Of a stretch of DNA of 5,405 nucleotides, positions 1 through 5,405 are shown in pieces; position 1 is the stretch's first letter, and every line of letters starts with the position of its first letter. The position numbers and the translations under genes were made by a program. A model generated the notes under the pieces. That model searched no databases, had not been told where the DNA came from, and worked only from the letters and a program-made list of their open reading frames with translations. Source of the DNA: JAFDEI01 sp964196055 (GTDB lineage: Bacteria; Myxococcota_A; UBA9160; SMWR01); contig CAXMSF010000034.1 of the NCBI GenBank assembly GCA_964196055.1, positions 1 through 5,405 of the forward strand, in the 5' to 3' direction.

Positions 1-1104
1 CGCGCGCGTCGGAATCCGGGCGTAGTAGCAGTCCGCGAGCCAGCCGCCGAGTTCGAATCGGAATGAAAATCGCCGCTCTCCGAGAATCTCCTTGAGCGTC
101 AGCGCCTTCGAGGTCACCCCGATCTGCACCGCCGGCGGTGGATCCTGTTTTCGCTCGGAACGCGGCTGCATGTAGTTCCGCCACACCAGCCAGATCGCTG
201 CCCGGTACAACGCGCCCTGCCGTCGCTTCGAAAACGCGATCGTCTCGCGTTTGTGGTTCGCGCTGCAATGCCGCAGCAGTAGGTCCGCGAGATTGACCGG
301 AAACAGCGGGTTGCTCGGCGTTCGGGAGGCTTTGGACGACGTCACACGATGGTGGATCGTTCGATGGTCCAGCTTCGCGAAGGCCCGGGGGTAGGCCTGG
401 TGGGCGTCGGAGTGAAGCTCGACGGTGGCGCCCTCCGCGATGAGCCTTGTCGCGAGCTCTTGGACTGCCTTTCGGGTGGCTTGGGGATCCGGGCGACCGA
501 AGCGGGCCTCCAGACGCAGCCGTTTCGCCAATTGTTGCGGCTTGTGGGTACCGCCGCGGCGGAGTTCGGCGTCGTTGAAGCCGTAGACATAGTTGGAGAC
601 GCCAACGAGTAGCTGCAGGTCGAAGGGCCAGTAATGGCCGGACTCGAGGGTGCGGAAGCCGTCGAGCACGACCGGTTCCTCGGGAGAGGGTGGACGCAGG
701 GACTCGTGGAACAACAGACAGTGGCGGCCGAGGCGCTCGACGTGTCGTTGTAGCGTCGCGTGCCGGACCCCGGTGGCGCGGGCGATCTGGCGCAATCCCG
801 AGCAGTTGAGGATGCCCCAGAAGACGGTTTTCAGGAGCTGCGGAGACTTGAGCCAATAGTCGACGGCGAAGGTCTGTGAACTGAAGTTCCGGCGGCAGTG
901 TTGACAGATGTACCGCTGAACGCGGCGCGGGCCTTTGGCGCGTTCGAAGAAACCCTTCTTCTTGAAGCGCCAAGTTCCTGAATCATCATGGGAATCGCAG
1001 TCGGGGTTCGGACAGTGCGGGGGATTGAAGCTCCGAAGGCGACGCTGCATGCGGGCCCATGCTGCAACGGGCGTGCCGGACCCAATCTTCGAGCCACGAC
1101 TCAT
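1..1104 (-). CDS. DDE transposase-like protein, C-terminus cut by window edge
   Basis: The minus-strand frame is open from an ATG at 1104 to position 1 without a stop (368 codons), so the 3' end lies outside the window. The N-terminus carries a four-cysteine zinc ribbon: C31 and C36 in CPNPDC, then C67 and C70 in CQHC. A helix-turn-helix-like stretch follows at about 102-125 (SGLRQIARATGVRHATLQRH). The downstream part has candidate catalytic acidic residues at D148 (VVLDGFRTLE), D233 (HSDAHQAY) and E287 (NHKRETIAFSKRR), with basic residues 6-7 positions after the Glu, as in DDE/RNase H-fold transposases. Zinc ribbon, HTH and DDE in this order resembles IS1/IS1595-like transposases, but I cannot assign a family. 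It starts 14 nt after the VanZ gene stop on the same strand. No terminal inverted repeats are visible, because only one side of any element is present. It could also be a domesticated relative. I am confident that it is coding and fairly confident of the transposase call. Confidence 0.72.
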   Translation of the reverse strand, partial: MSRGSKIGSGTPVAAWARMQRRLRSFNPPHCPNPDCDSHDDSGTWRFKKKGFFERAKGPRRVQRYICQHCRRNFSSQTFAVDYWLKSPQLLKTVFWGILNCSGLRQIARATGVRHATLQRHVERLGRHCLLFHESLRPPSPEEPVVLDGFRTLESGHYWPFDLQLLVGVSNYVYGFNDAELRRGGTHKPQQLAKRLRLEARFGRPDPQATRKAVQELATRLIAEGATVELHSDAHQAYPRAFAKLDHRTIHHRVTSSKASRTPSNPLFPVNLADLLLRHCSANHKRETIAFSKRRQGALYRAAIWLVWRNYMQPRSERKQDPPPAVQIGVTSKALTLKEILGERRFSFRFELGGWLADCYYARIPTRA

Positions 1105-1118
1105 TCCATCCGCCGCGA

Positions 1119-2141
1119 TCAGATCGGATCTTGCCTGCCCCGGATCGCCAGCGGCCCGTGGAGCGACAACCACACGCCGAACGCAGTGCCCAGCGTGTTC
1201 CAGAGCAAGTCGGTCGACGACGAGACTCGCTCCGGCAACTGCACTTGGTGCAACTCGATCGCCAAGCTCAGGAAGAAGCCGAACGCAACGACCGCGAGAG
1301 CGACCGATCGACCGGCCGGTCGACCGCGACGACACATCACCGCGACCAGGAAGAAACCCAGCGGCGCGAAACCGATGAAGTTCAGGAGCGCGTCGCGGCC
1401 GTAGGAGTCGACGCTGCGCTCCCGCAGATTCGGAAACTGGAGTACCGGCATTCGCAGGCGCCGAAACTCCAGCGGAACACGCAACGCTGGACCGGATGCA
1501 CCGCTGCTCTCGGCAGACTCGCCGCTGCGCTCATCGAAGGGATACAAGGCCGCCAGCCCTGCCACGCCCGCGAACGACGCGACTCCGTCCGCCCGCGCCG
1601 CAGCGTGATGCGAGGCCACTTCCTCGGCAGTGAGTGCGCGCCGGTAGATGGCGATGCCGAGCAGCTCACCATGCCAGGCCGTGGTGCCGGACGCCGAATT
1701 CCCGAGCACGAGACGACCGCCGAAGCCTTCATCCACGCCGATGATCGGAATATTGGAGCGGTGCTCCGACTCCTTCCCATCGAGATACAACAAAGTTCCG
1801 GCCGGCCCTGAGGTCAGCGCGATCATCAGCGGGTGCCCGCGAAACAGCAGACCGAGGGAGCCGAGTTCGCGATAACGGCGCCCGGCGTCACGTTCAGGAA
1901 GCCGATTGCGGATCACGAGACCCGACTTCCACTGTGCGATGAGCAGCGGCTCGACCGCATCACCGTCGAAGAACGAGAAGATCTGCCCGAGCCGATCGTC
2001 GGGTTCTCGGAAAGGCCGGATCCACAGCTCTACGCTGACCTCGCCGGCTTCCGCGCCCGGCTCCCAGATCAGCGGCGCGTTCGAGTACGCGATCCCGCGC
2101 CCGTCGAATTCGAGCCCCGGCCCGGGATCGAGCCAACGCAC
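1119..2141 (-). CDS. LamG-like/VanZ-family membrane protein
   Basis: This is a two-part protein of 340 residues if counted from the GTG at 2141. Residues about 35-185 look like a concanavalin A-like/LamG jelly-roll domain: VSVELWIRPF strand, LLYLDGKE turn, GNSASGTTAWHGELLGIAIY, then RRALTAEEV. Residues about 249-330 are a VanZ domain with hydrophobic segments near 251-270, 279-297 and 311-327, and the family signature E296, Q299, R305, D311, N315 and G318 (ELHQVQLPER...DLLWNTLGTAFG). VanZ is named after a teicoplanin-resistance protein, but the biochemical role of most relatives is unknown. The LamG part probably faces the periplasm and may bind glycans (inference). GTG 2141 is the first conventional start, but the frame stays open upstream and encodes a convincing N-terminal membrane helix and linker (IIALLVTIAAILYAG, then VPVDLHPRNE). 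The true start is therefore probably a CTG at 2228 (369 aa), or possibly CTG 2276, which overlaps the acyltransferase stop. It is likely the last gene of the leftward operon before the transposase-like gene. Confidence 0.85.
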   Translation of the reverse strand: MRWLDPGPGLEFDGRGIAYSNAPLIWEPGAEAGEVSVELWIRPFREPDDRLGQIFSFFDGDAVEPLLIAQWKSGLVIRNRLPERDAGRRYRELGSLGLLFRGHPLMIALTSGPAGTLLYLDGKESEHRSNIPIIGVDEGFGGRLVLGNSASGTTAWHGELLGIAIYRRALTAEEVASHHAAARADGVASFAGVAGLAALYPFDERSGESAESSGASGPALRVPLEFRRLRMPVLQFPNLRERSVDSYGRDALLNFIGFAPLGFFLVAVMCRRGRPAGRSVALAVVAFGFFLSLAIELHQVQLPERVSSSTDLLWNTLGTAFGVWLSLHGPLAIRGRQDPI

Positions 2142-2234
2142 CTCGTTGCGAGGGTGGAGATCGACCGGAACGACGCCCGCGTAGAGAATTGCGGCAATCG
2201 TGACGAGTAGCGCGATGATCGATCCCAGAGCGAA

Positions 2235-2240
2235 CTCCCT
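2235..2240 (-). promoter_or_regulatory. Ribosome binding site supporting a CTG start for the VanZ gene
   Basis: On the minus strand AGGGAG lies 6 nt before CTG at 2228-2226, in frame with the LamG-VanZ gene. No ATG, GTG or TTG lies in frame between GTG 2141 and the acyltransferase tail. This makes CTG 2228 the best candidate for a start that keeps the N-terminal membrane helix. It is inferred from sequence only. Confidence 0.4.
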
Positions 2241-2272
2241 GCCCAGCTCGTTTGAAGTTCCGTGCGATCCGG

Positions 2273-3175
2273 TCAGTAGAACCAGCCCGCTCGACGTTCG
2301 AGCCCCGTCGCAATCATGCTGCGGATGACGTCCTTCACCACCTCCACCTTCTCTCGAATCGCGGAGTCCTCTTCGGTGGGATCGCCCTCGAAGCAGAGCG
2401 GCTCACCGAATTCGATCTGATATTTCACCGGCAGCGGCACGAAGCCGGCCGGACCCAGCCAGGGAAAGGTCAGGGTAATCGGAAACGCCGGTGCGCCGAT
2501 CAACTTTCCGATCGAACGCAGGTTCGCCAACCCCGGGCTCTGTTCTTCGCTGCCCACGATACCGACCGGAACGATCGGCGTGCCTGTCTCGAGCGCGAGG
2601 CGCATGAAGCCGAGACCGAACTCCTGGAGTTCGTAGCGGTGCCGGTAGGTCTTCACGAATCCCCGTTGGCCTTCTGGAAATGCCATGATGGCTTCGCCTT
2701 GTTCGAGCAGTTGAGAACAGTTTTCGGGCGTTCCGACCACGGAACCGAAACGCTGCATGTAGACGTTGAAGAATGGGATCGTCGGCAGGAAATACTCCGC
2801 CATCCCCCGCACGATCCGCGGCGGCTCGCCCTCCAGGAACAGCGCCGCCGCGAGCATCGCGCCATCCCACGCGAAGGTATTACCGGCGTGGTTGCCGATC
2901 AGCAATACGCGGCCCGGGGGCACGTTCCCCAGGCCACGCGCCGTGACGCGGAACCACGAGCGATAGATCCACGCCATCGCGAGCAACAGCGTGCGATTGA
3001 ATTCCGGGTCGAATCCGAACGGGTCGAAACCGTACTCGTTGAGCCGGGTCGGCAGCCTCGCGAGTCGCTCCTCGATCTCTTCGAGTTGCGTACGGAAGCG
3101 CTCGGGAATAGGCCAGGCCGACGATTCCCGCTGCTGCCGATCGCGACCGGCAGCCCGCGCGGGCCGGGATGTCAT
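2273..3175 (-). CDS. Lysophospholipid acyltransferase family protein (PlsC/MGAT-like)
   Basis: This 300-residue protein carries the glycerolipid acyltransferase signature. NHAGNTFAWDG at 95-105 holds the presumed catalytic H96 and D104. The FPEG block at 166-169 continues into a conserved run up to MRLALETG, and PIVPVGIVGSEE (200-211) forms the later hydrophobic strand. The family transfers an acyl group from acyl-CoA or acyl-ACP to a lysophospholipid or similar acceptor at the membrane; the acceptor here is unknown. The spacing is HX7D rather than the textbook HX4D, which fits the MGAT-like branch as I remember it. Residues 1-45 are charged and probably helical, ahead of a hydrophobic segment near 62-75. 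Its ATG overlaps the stop of the upstream hydrolase by 4 nt (ATGA), indicating translational coupling, and the VanZ gene follows. No frameshift or missing motif is seen. Confidence 0.9.
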   Translation of the reverse strand: MTSRPARAAGRDRQQRESSAWPIPERFRTQLEEIEERLARLPTRLNEYGFDPFGFDPEFNRTLLLAMAWIYRSWFRVTARGLGNVPPGRVLLIGNHAGNTFAWDGAMLAAALFLEGEPPRIVRGMAEYFLPTIPFFNVYMQRFGSVVGTPENCSQLLEQGEAIMAFPEGQRGFVKTYRHRYELQEFGLGFMRLALETGTPIVPVGIVGSEEQSPGLANLRSIGKLIGAPAFPITLTFPWLGPAGFVPLPVKYQIEFGEPLCFEGDPTEEDSAIREKVEVVKDVIRSMIATGLERRAGWFY

Positions 3176-3861
3176 CCGAGTTCCGCCCGGAAGAGCCCGA
3201 GTAGCGCGGCCCAGCCTTCCGCTGCCGCAGTAGCGTCATAGACGTCGGGGCGCGTGTCGTTCATGAACGCGTGCTGCGCACCCTCGATCGTTCGAACGCT
3301 CGCCCGCACGCCCGCAGCCTCGAAGTCCGCCGATAGCTGCTGTACCGCCTCGGCCGGGATGAAGGCATCGTTCTCCGCGAAGACCGCGAGCACGGAGGCC
3401 CGACAGTCCGCGAGGTCCAGCGTCACGTCCGGATGAACACCGTAAAAATCCGCCACGGCACCGATCCGCGGATTCTCGCAAGCTGCGGCGAGCGCCAACT
3501 GCCCGCCCATGCAGAACCCCACCACGCCGACCTTTGCCCCGATCGTGTCGCGATTCAGCAGCTCGCCGACCGCAGCGTCGAGATCGCGCAATGCGCGTGG
3601 AATTTCGAGGCCCAGCATGTAGCGACCCGCTGCGTCGGGGTCGTCGGCGCTACGACCATGGTAGAGGTCGGGCGCGAGTGCGACGAAGCCTTCGCGGGCG
3701 AGCCGGTCACAGACATCGCGAATGTGAGGTACCAACCCCCACCACTCCTGTATGACCAGGACACCCGGACCGCGACCGGATTCCGGCGTCGCGAGGTAAG
3801 CCGACAGTGCCTCGTCGCCGTTTGCAATCTCGATCTCGCTCCCCGCTCGCTCCGCCCCCAT
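3172..3861 (-). CDS. Dienelactone hydrolase family protein
   Basis: This is a 229-residue alpha/beta hydrolase of usual family length. The nucleophile elbow is GFCMGG with C117. D165 lies in ENDAFIP and H197 in GAQHAF, giving the Cys-Asp-His triad of dienelactone hydrolases. E39 in IQEWWGL matches the conserved Glu that positions the cysteine. Classic members open dienelactones to maleylacetate in chlorocatechol breakdown (carboxymethylenebutenolidase, EC 3.1.1.45). No other aromatic-degradation gene is nearby, so the real substrate is open. No signal peptide is seen, so it is probably cytosolic. The ATG at 3861 is preceded by GGAGG with a 4-nt gap, a strong start. It appears to be the first gene of the leftward operon, since its stop overlaps the acyltransferase ATG by 4 nt. 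Confidence 0.93.
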   Translation of the reverse strand: MGAERAGSEIEIANGDEALSAYLATPESGRGPGVLVIQEWWGLVPHIRDVCDRLAREGFVALAPDLYHGRSADDPDAAGRYMLGLEIPRALRDLDAAVGELLNRDTIGAKVGVVGFCMGGQLALAAACENPRIGAVADFYGVHPDVTLDLADCRASVLAVFAENDAFIPAEAVQQLSADFEAAGVRASVRTIEGAQHAFMNDTRPDVYDATAAAEGWAALLGLFRAELG

Positions 3862-3935
3862 ACCACCTCCGGGCTCCGATGTTGCATCTCCAAGAAGGTT
3901 ACCGCAGCGAGAGCAGCCAGCGCGGCCACGGATGC
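3862..3935. other. Divergent intergenic spacer
   Basis: These 74 nt separate the leftward hydrolase operon from the rightward nucleotidyltransferase gene and should hold both promoters. Apart from the hydrolase ribosome binding site I see no convincing -35/-10 pair, operator palindrome or other motif on either strand. Confidence 0.5.
3866..3870 (-). promoter_or_regulatory. Shine-Dalgarno sequence of the dienelactone hydrolase gene
   Basis: GGAGG on the minus strand lies 4 nt before the ATG at 3861. It fixes the hydrolase start and argues that rightward coding does not extend back through this region. Confidence 0.7.
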
Positions 3936-5174
3936 ATGTACACTTCGGACGTGGCCCGACCCAGCGACTCCGCGCTCATCGACGCTCTCGGCCGTGTCCC
4001 CGATTCCGTCCGCGCCGTCGCCGACACCCTCACCGCGGCGAATCACGAGGCCTACCTCGTGGGCGGATGCGTGCGCGACCGGCTGCTCGGCCGCCGCGTC
4101 TACGACTTCGACCTCGCCACGTCGGCCGACCCCACACAGGTGCTCGAGTTGCTGCCGAGCGCCGTCCCGATCGGGCTGCGTCACGGGACCGTGATGGTCC
4201 CGACCGGCGACGGCCCGGTCGACATCACGCGCTTTCGCGCAGGAGGTGGAATCGAGGCCGACCTCGCACACCGAGACTTCACGATCAACGCGATGGCGTA
4301 CGAAATCACGACCCGGAAGCTGCTCGATCCGCTCGGGGGCCTAGAAGACCTCCATCACCGGCGAATCCGCGCGGTCGGATCGGCATCCGATCGCTTCGAT
4401 GAAGACCCGCTGCGCGGGCTGCGCGCTGCACGCCTGGTTGCGACTCTCGACCTCGCGCTCGACCCCGAGATCGAGCCTGCGCTCGCGAATCTGAGAGAAC
4501 GCCTCCCTGGTGTCGCGCGAGAGCGAATCCGTGGCGAGTTCCAACGCCTGCTGCTCGGCCCACACGTCGAATGCGGCCTCGCGTTGCTCGTGCGCACGGG
4601 CATCGCAAGCGATCTCTTCGGCGAGCTACGACCCGACGCCGTGGCCGTCGTCGCGGGATTACCGCAGCACCTCGAGCTTCGGTTGGCGGGATGGTTGCGC
4701 GGAGTCACCGCCGAGCGTGTGTTGGCACGCTTGCGATTTCCGCGCCGAACCGCACAGCGAGTCGGGCGCCTGCTCGATCACCACCCGATCGGCGCGGGCC
4801 TGAACCCGAAACGAGATGTCGCGATTCGCCGGCTGATCCAGAAGGTCGGGGTCGACGACATCGCACTCCTCAATACGCTTCGAAGCGTCGAGATCGATGT
4901 CGCGGGCGGCCCCGAAGCCGCTGCGGAGCACGCCAAGCTGGCGGCGCTCGGTATTGCGATCGAGCGCGTCCAGCAAGCGGGTGCACTCGCACTGCGACGT
5001 TTCGACCTCGCGCTCGACGGTCGCGAGGTGATGCAGATTCTCGACTGCGGGCCCGGACGGACGGTCGGGCTGGCGTTGCGACACCTGACGGAAGCCGTCA
5101 TCGAGGAGCCGAGCCGCAACACACCCGAAGAGCTGCGCCGACTGCTCGCGACCTGGGCGGAACGCGGAGACTAG
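3936..5174 (+). CDS. CCA tRNA nucleotidyltransferase / poly(A) polymerase family protein
   Basis: This is a class II nucleotidyltransferase of 412 residues from ATG 3936. The head domain has LVGGCVRD (41-48), the metal-binding DFD (D57, D59), RHGTVMV, TRFR and HRDFTINAMAY (112-122). The neck follows with DPLGGLEDL and FDEDPLRGLRAARL (154-167), whose Asp/Arg residues select ATP and CTP in CCA-adding enzymes. The rest is a helical C-terminal body; I see no HD phosphohydrolase motif. Such enzymes build or repair the 3' CCA end of tRNAs, but sequence alone does not cleanly separate CCA-adding, A-adding and poly(A) polymerase activities. The frame is open back to 3807, but that stretch lies opposite the hydrolase start and looks unrelated, so I chose 3936. 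GTG 3951 is an alternative, and neither start has a strong ribosome binding site. Its TAG overlaps the stop of the convergent SelW-like gene. Confidence 0.9.
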   Translation: MYTSDVARPSDSALIDALGRVPDSVRAVADTLTAANHEAYLVGGCVRDRLLGRRVYDFDLATSADPTQVLELLPSAVPIGLRHGTVMVPTGDGPVDITRFRAGGGIEADLAHRDFTINAMAYEITTRKLLDPLGGLEDLHHRRIRAVGSASDRFDEDPLRGLRAARLVATLDLALDPEIEPALANLRERLPGVARERIRGEFQRLLLGPHVECGLALLVRTGIASDLFGELRPDAVAVVAGLPQHLELRLAGWLRGVTAERVLARLRFPRRTAQRVGRLLDHHPIGAGLNPKRDVAIRRLIQKVGVDDIALLNTLRSVEIDVAGGPEAAAEHAKLAALGIAIERVQQAGALALRRFDLALDGREVMQILDCGPGRTVGLALRHLTEAVIEEPSRNTPEELRRLLATWAERGD

Positions 5175-5389
5175 CCGGGCAGTCGATCCAGGATCTCGCG
5201 CACCTCGGGGAATCGTCCGACCGACTGCTTCGAGAAGATCCGTTCACCGTCGACCGTCACGTCGAAGACACCGCCGCCGCCCCGAATGAGCTCGGCTTCG
5301 ATTTCGGTTTCTGCCTTGATCGCGGCCGCCAAACTGGAGGCCTGGGGAAGGAAGTTTCAGGCCCCGCAGTACTCGATCGAGATCTTCAC
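5171..5389 (-). CDS. SelW/Rdx-family selenoprotein with in-frame TGA (Sec) codon
   Basis: The GTG at 5389 opens a 72-residue frame whose codon 11 is TGA (5357-5359), ending at TAG 5171. Read through, it starts MKISIEYCGAU-NFLPQA, placing selenocysteine at the second position of the CxxC/CxxU redox motif (C8, U11) that follows the first beta strand in the Rdx family (SelW/SelT/SelH). The downstream part also fits: a helix (LAAAIKAETEIEAELI), GGGGVFDVTVDGERIFSK (37-54), then GRFPEVREILDRL. About 70-90 residues is usual for bacterial members. The fold is thioredoxin-like and the proteins are thought to act in thiol/selenol redox chemistry in the cytosol, with client unknown. GGAGG lies 6 nt before the GTG. 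A hairpin just after the UGA could serve as a SECIS. Many homologues have Cys at this site, so a TGC-to-TGA error or mutation is the main alternative. Good coding continuity on both sides of the TGA argues for real readthrough. Confidence 0.85.
5314..5351 (-). promoter_or_regulatory. Candidate bacterial SECIS hairpin
   Basis: In the minus-strand transcript just after the UGA, GGCC (5342-5339) pairs with GGCC (5327-5324) across a U/C mismatch. CCA (5337-5335) then pairs with UGG (5331-5329), leaving a GUU loop at 5334-5332. An outer CCUU/AAGG helix (5351-5348 with 5317-5314) can extend it across an internal loop. The loop G is the 23rd nucleotide after the UGA. Bacterial SECIS elements lie inside the coding region at this kind of distance and usually have a G, often GU, at the start of a small apical loop, which SelB recognises. 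The base pairing is seen directly. Its function is inferred, and a competing AAACU/AGUUU stem is possible. Confidence 0.6.
5357..5359 (-). other. Selenocysteine codon (UGA) of the SelW-like gene
   Basis: This in-frame TGA is codon 11 and follows TGC GGG GCC (Cys-Gly-Ala), forming C-G-A-U. The frame continues for 61 more family-like residues before TAG. Confidence 0.8.
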
Positions 5390-5395
5390 TTCAGT

Positions 5396-5400
5396 CCTCC
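5396..5400 (-). promoter_or_regulatory. Shine-Dalgarno sequence of the SelW-like gene
   Basis: GGAGG lies 6 nt before the GTG at 5389 on the minus strand. It decides the start and shows the short pre-TGA segment is a genuine translation start. Any promoter lies beyond the right edge of the window. Confidence 0.65.
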
Positions 5401-5405
5401 TCTAC

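Noticed and set aside
1121..1131. AGATCGGATCT inverted repeat near the end of the VanZ gene
   Set aside because: It is too short for a terminator, has no T-run, and no matching copy was found that would make it an element terminus.
1308..1323. 16-bp perfect palindrome (TCGACCGGCCGGTCGA)
   Set aside because: It lies inside the VanZ coding region between membrane segments and in a local run of GACCG-like codons. A chance palindrome is likely at this GC content, and no second copy was noticed.
1059..1811. 250-codon plus-strand open frame
   Set aside because: It is antisense to the LamG-VanZ gene and the transposase start, with a low-complexity Arg/Gln-rich product and no motif.
2252..3241. 329-codon plus-strand open frame
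   Set aside because: It lies antisense to the acyltransferase gene, whose product has clear motifs. The translation is Arg/His/Glu-rich with no recognisable domain, typical of a high-GC shadow frame.
3807..3935. N-terminal extension of the nucleotidyltransferase to ATG 3807
   Set aside because: The extension crosses the hydrolase start codon and its ribosome binding site, and encodes Arg/Ser/Pro-rich sequence unlike the family.
3555..4271. 238-codon minus-strand open frame
   Set aside because: It overlaps both the hydrolase gene and the nucleotidyltransferase gene antisense to its catalytic motifs. No domain is recognisable.
5171..5356. Short gene starting at the internal TTG after the TGA
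   Set aside because: It would lack the first beta strand and the redox Cys. The GTG with GGAGG upstream and the C-G-A-U reading is far more consistent with the Rdx family.

Overview
The window is high-GC bacterial DNA and is almost entirely coding. Nothing in it fixes the species. The GC-rich codon use, a LamG-VanZ protein and a probable SelW-type selenoprotein together suggest a selenocysteine-using proteobacterial, deltaproteobacterial or myxobacterial-type lineage. That placement is inference only.

Layout. Positions 1-1104 (minus) hold a DDE-type transposase-like gene that runs off the left edge. Upstream of it, also on the minus strand, lie a membrane protein with a LamG-like domain followed by VanZ (1119-2141, probably extending to about 2228), a PlsC-type acyltransferase (2273-3175) and a dienelactone hydrolase family enzyme (3172-3861). 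The last two overlap by 4 nt (ATGA). The hydrolase, acyltransferase and VanZ genes therefore look like one leftward transcription unit. A 74-nt divergent spacer separates this unit from a rightward CCA-adding enzyme/poly(A) polymerase-type tRNA nucleotidyltransferase gene (3936-5174). That gene converges on a small leftward gene at 5171-5389, and the two stop codons share the same CTAG.

The most interesting element is the small right-hand gene. It is missed by standard ORF calling because codon 11 is an in-frame TGA. Read through as selenocysteine, it gives a 72-residue Rdx/SelW-family protein with a C-G-A-U motif exactly where the family has its CxxC/CxxU redox site. A good Shine-Dalgarno sequence precedes the GTG start. 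A hairpin just downstream of the UGA, with a GUU loop whose G is the 23rd nucleotide after the UGA, is a plausible bacterial SECIS element.

The genes do not obviously form one pathway. The acyltransferase and the VanZ protein both point to the membrane. The hydrolase is a cytosolic alpha/beta hydrolase, the nucleotidyltransferase acts in tRNA maturation, and the SelW-like protein is a thiol/selenol redox protein. The transposase-like gene marks a possible mobile-DNA boundary at the end of the leftward operon.
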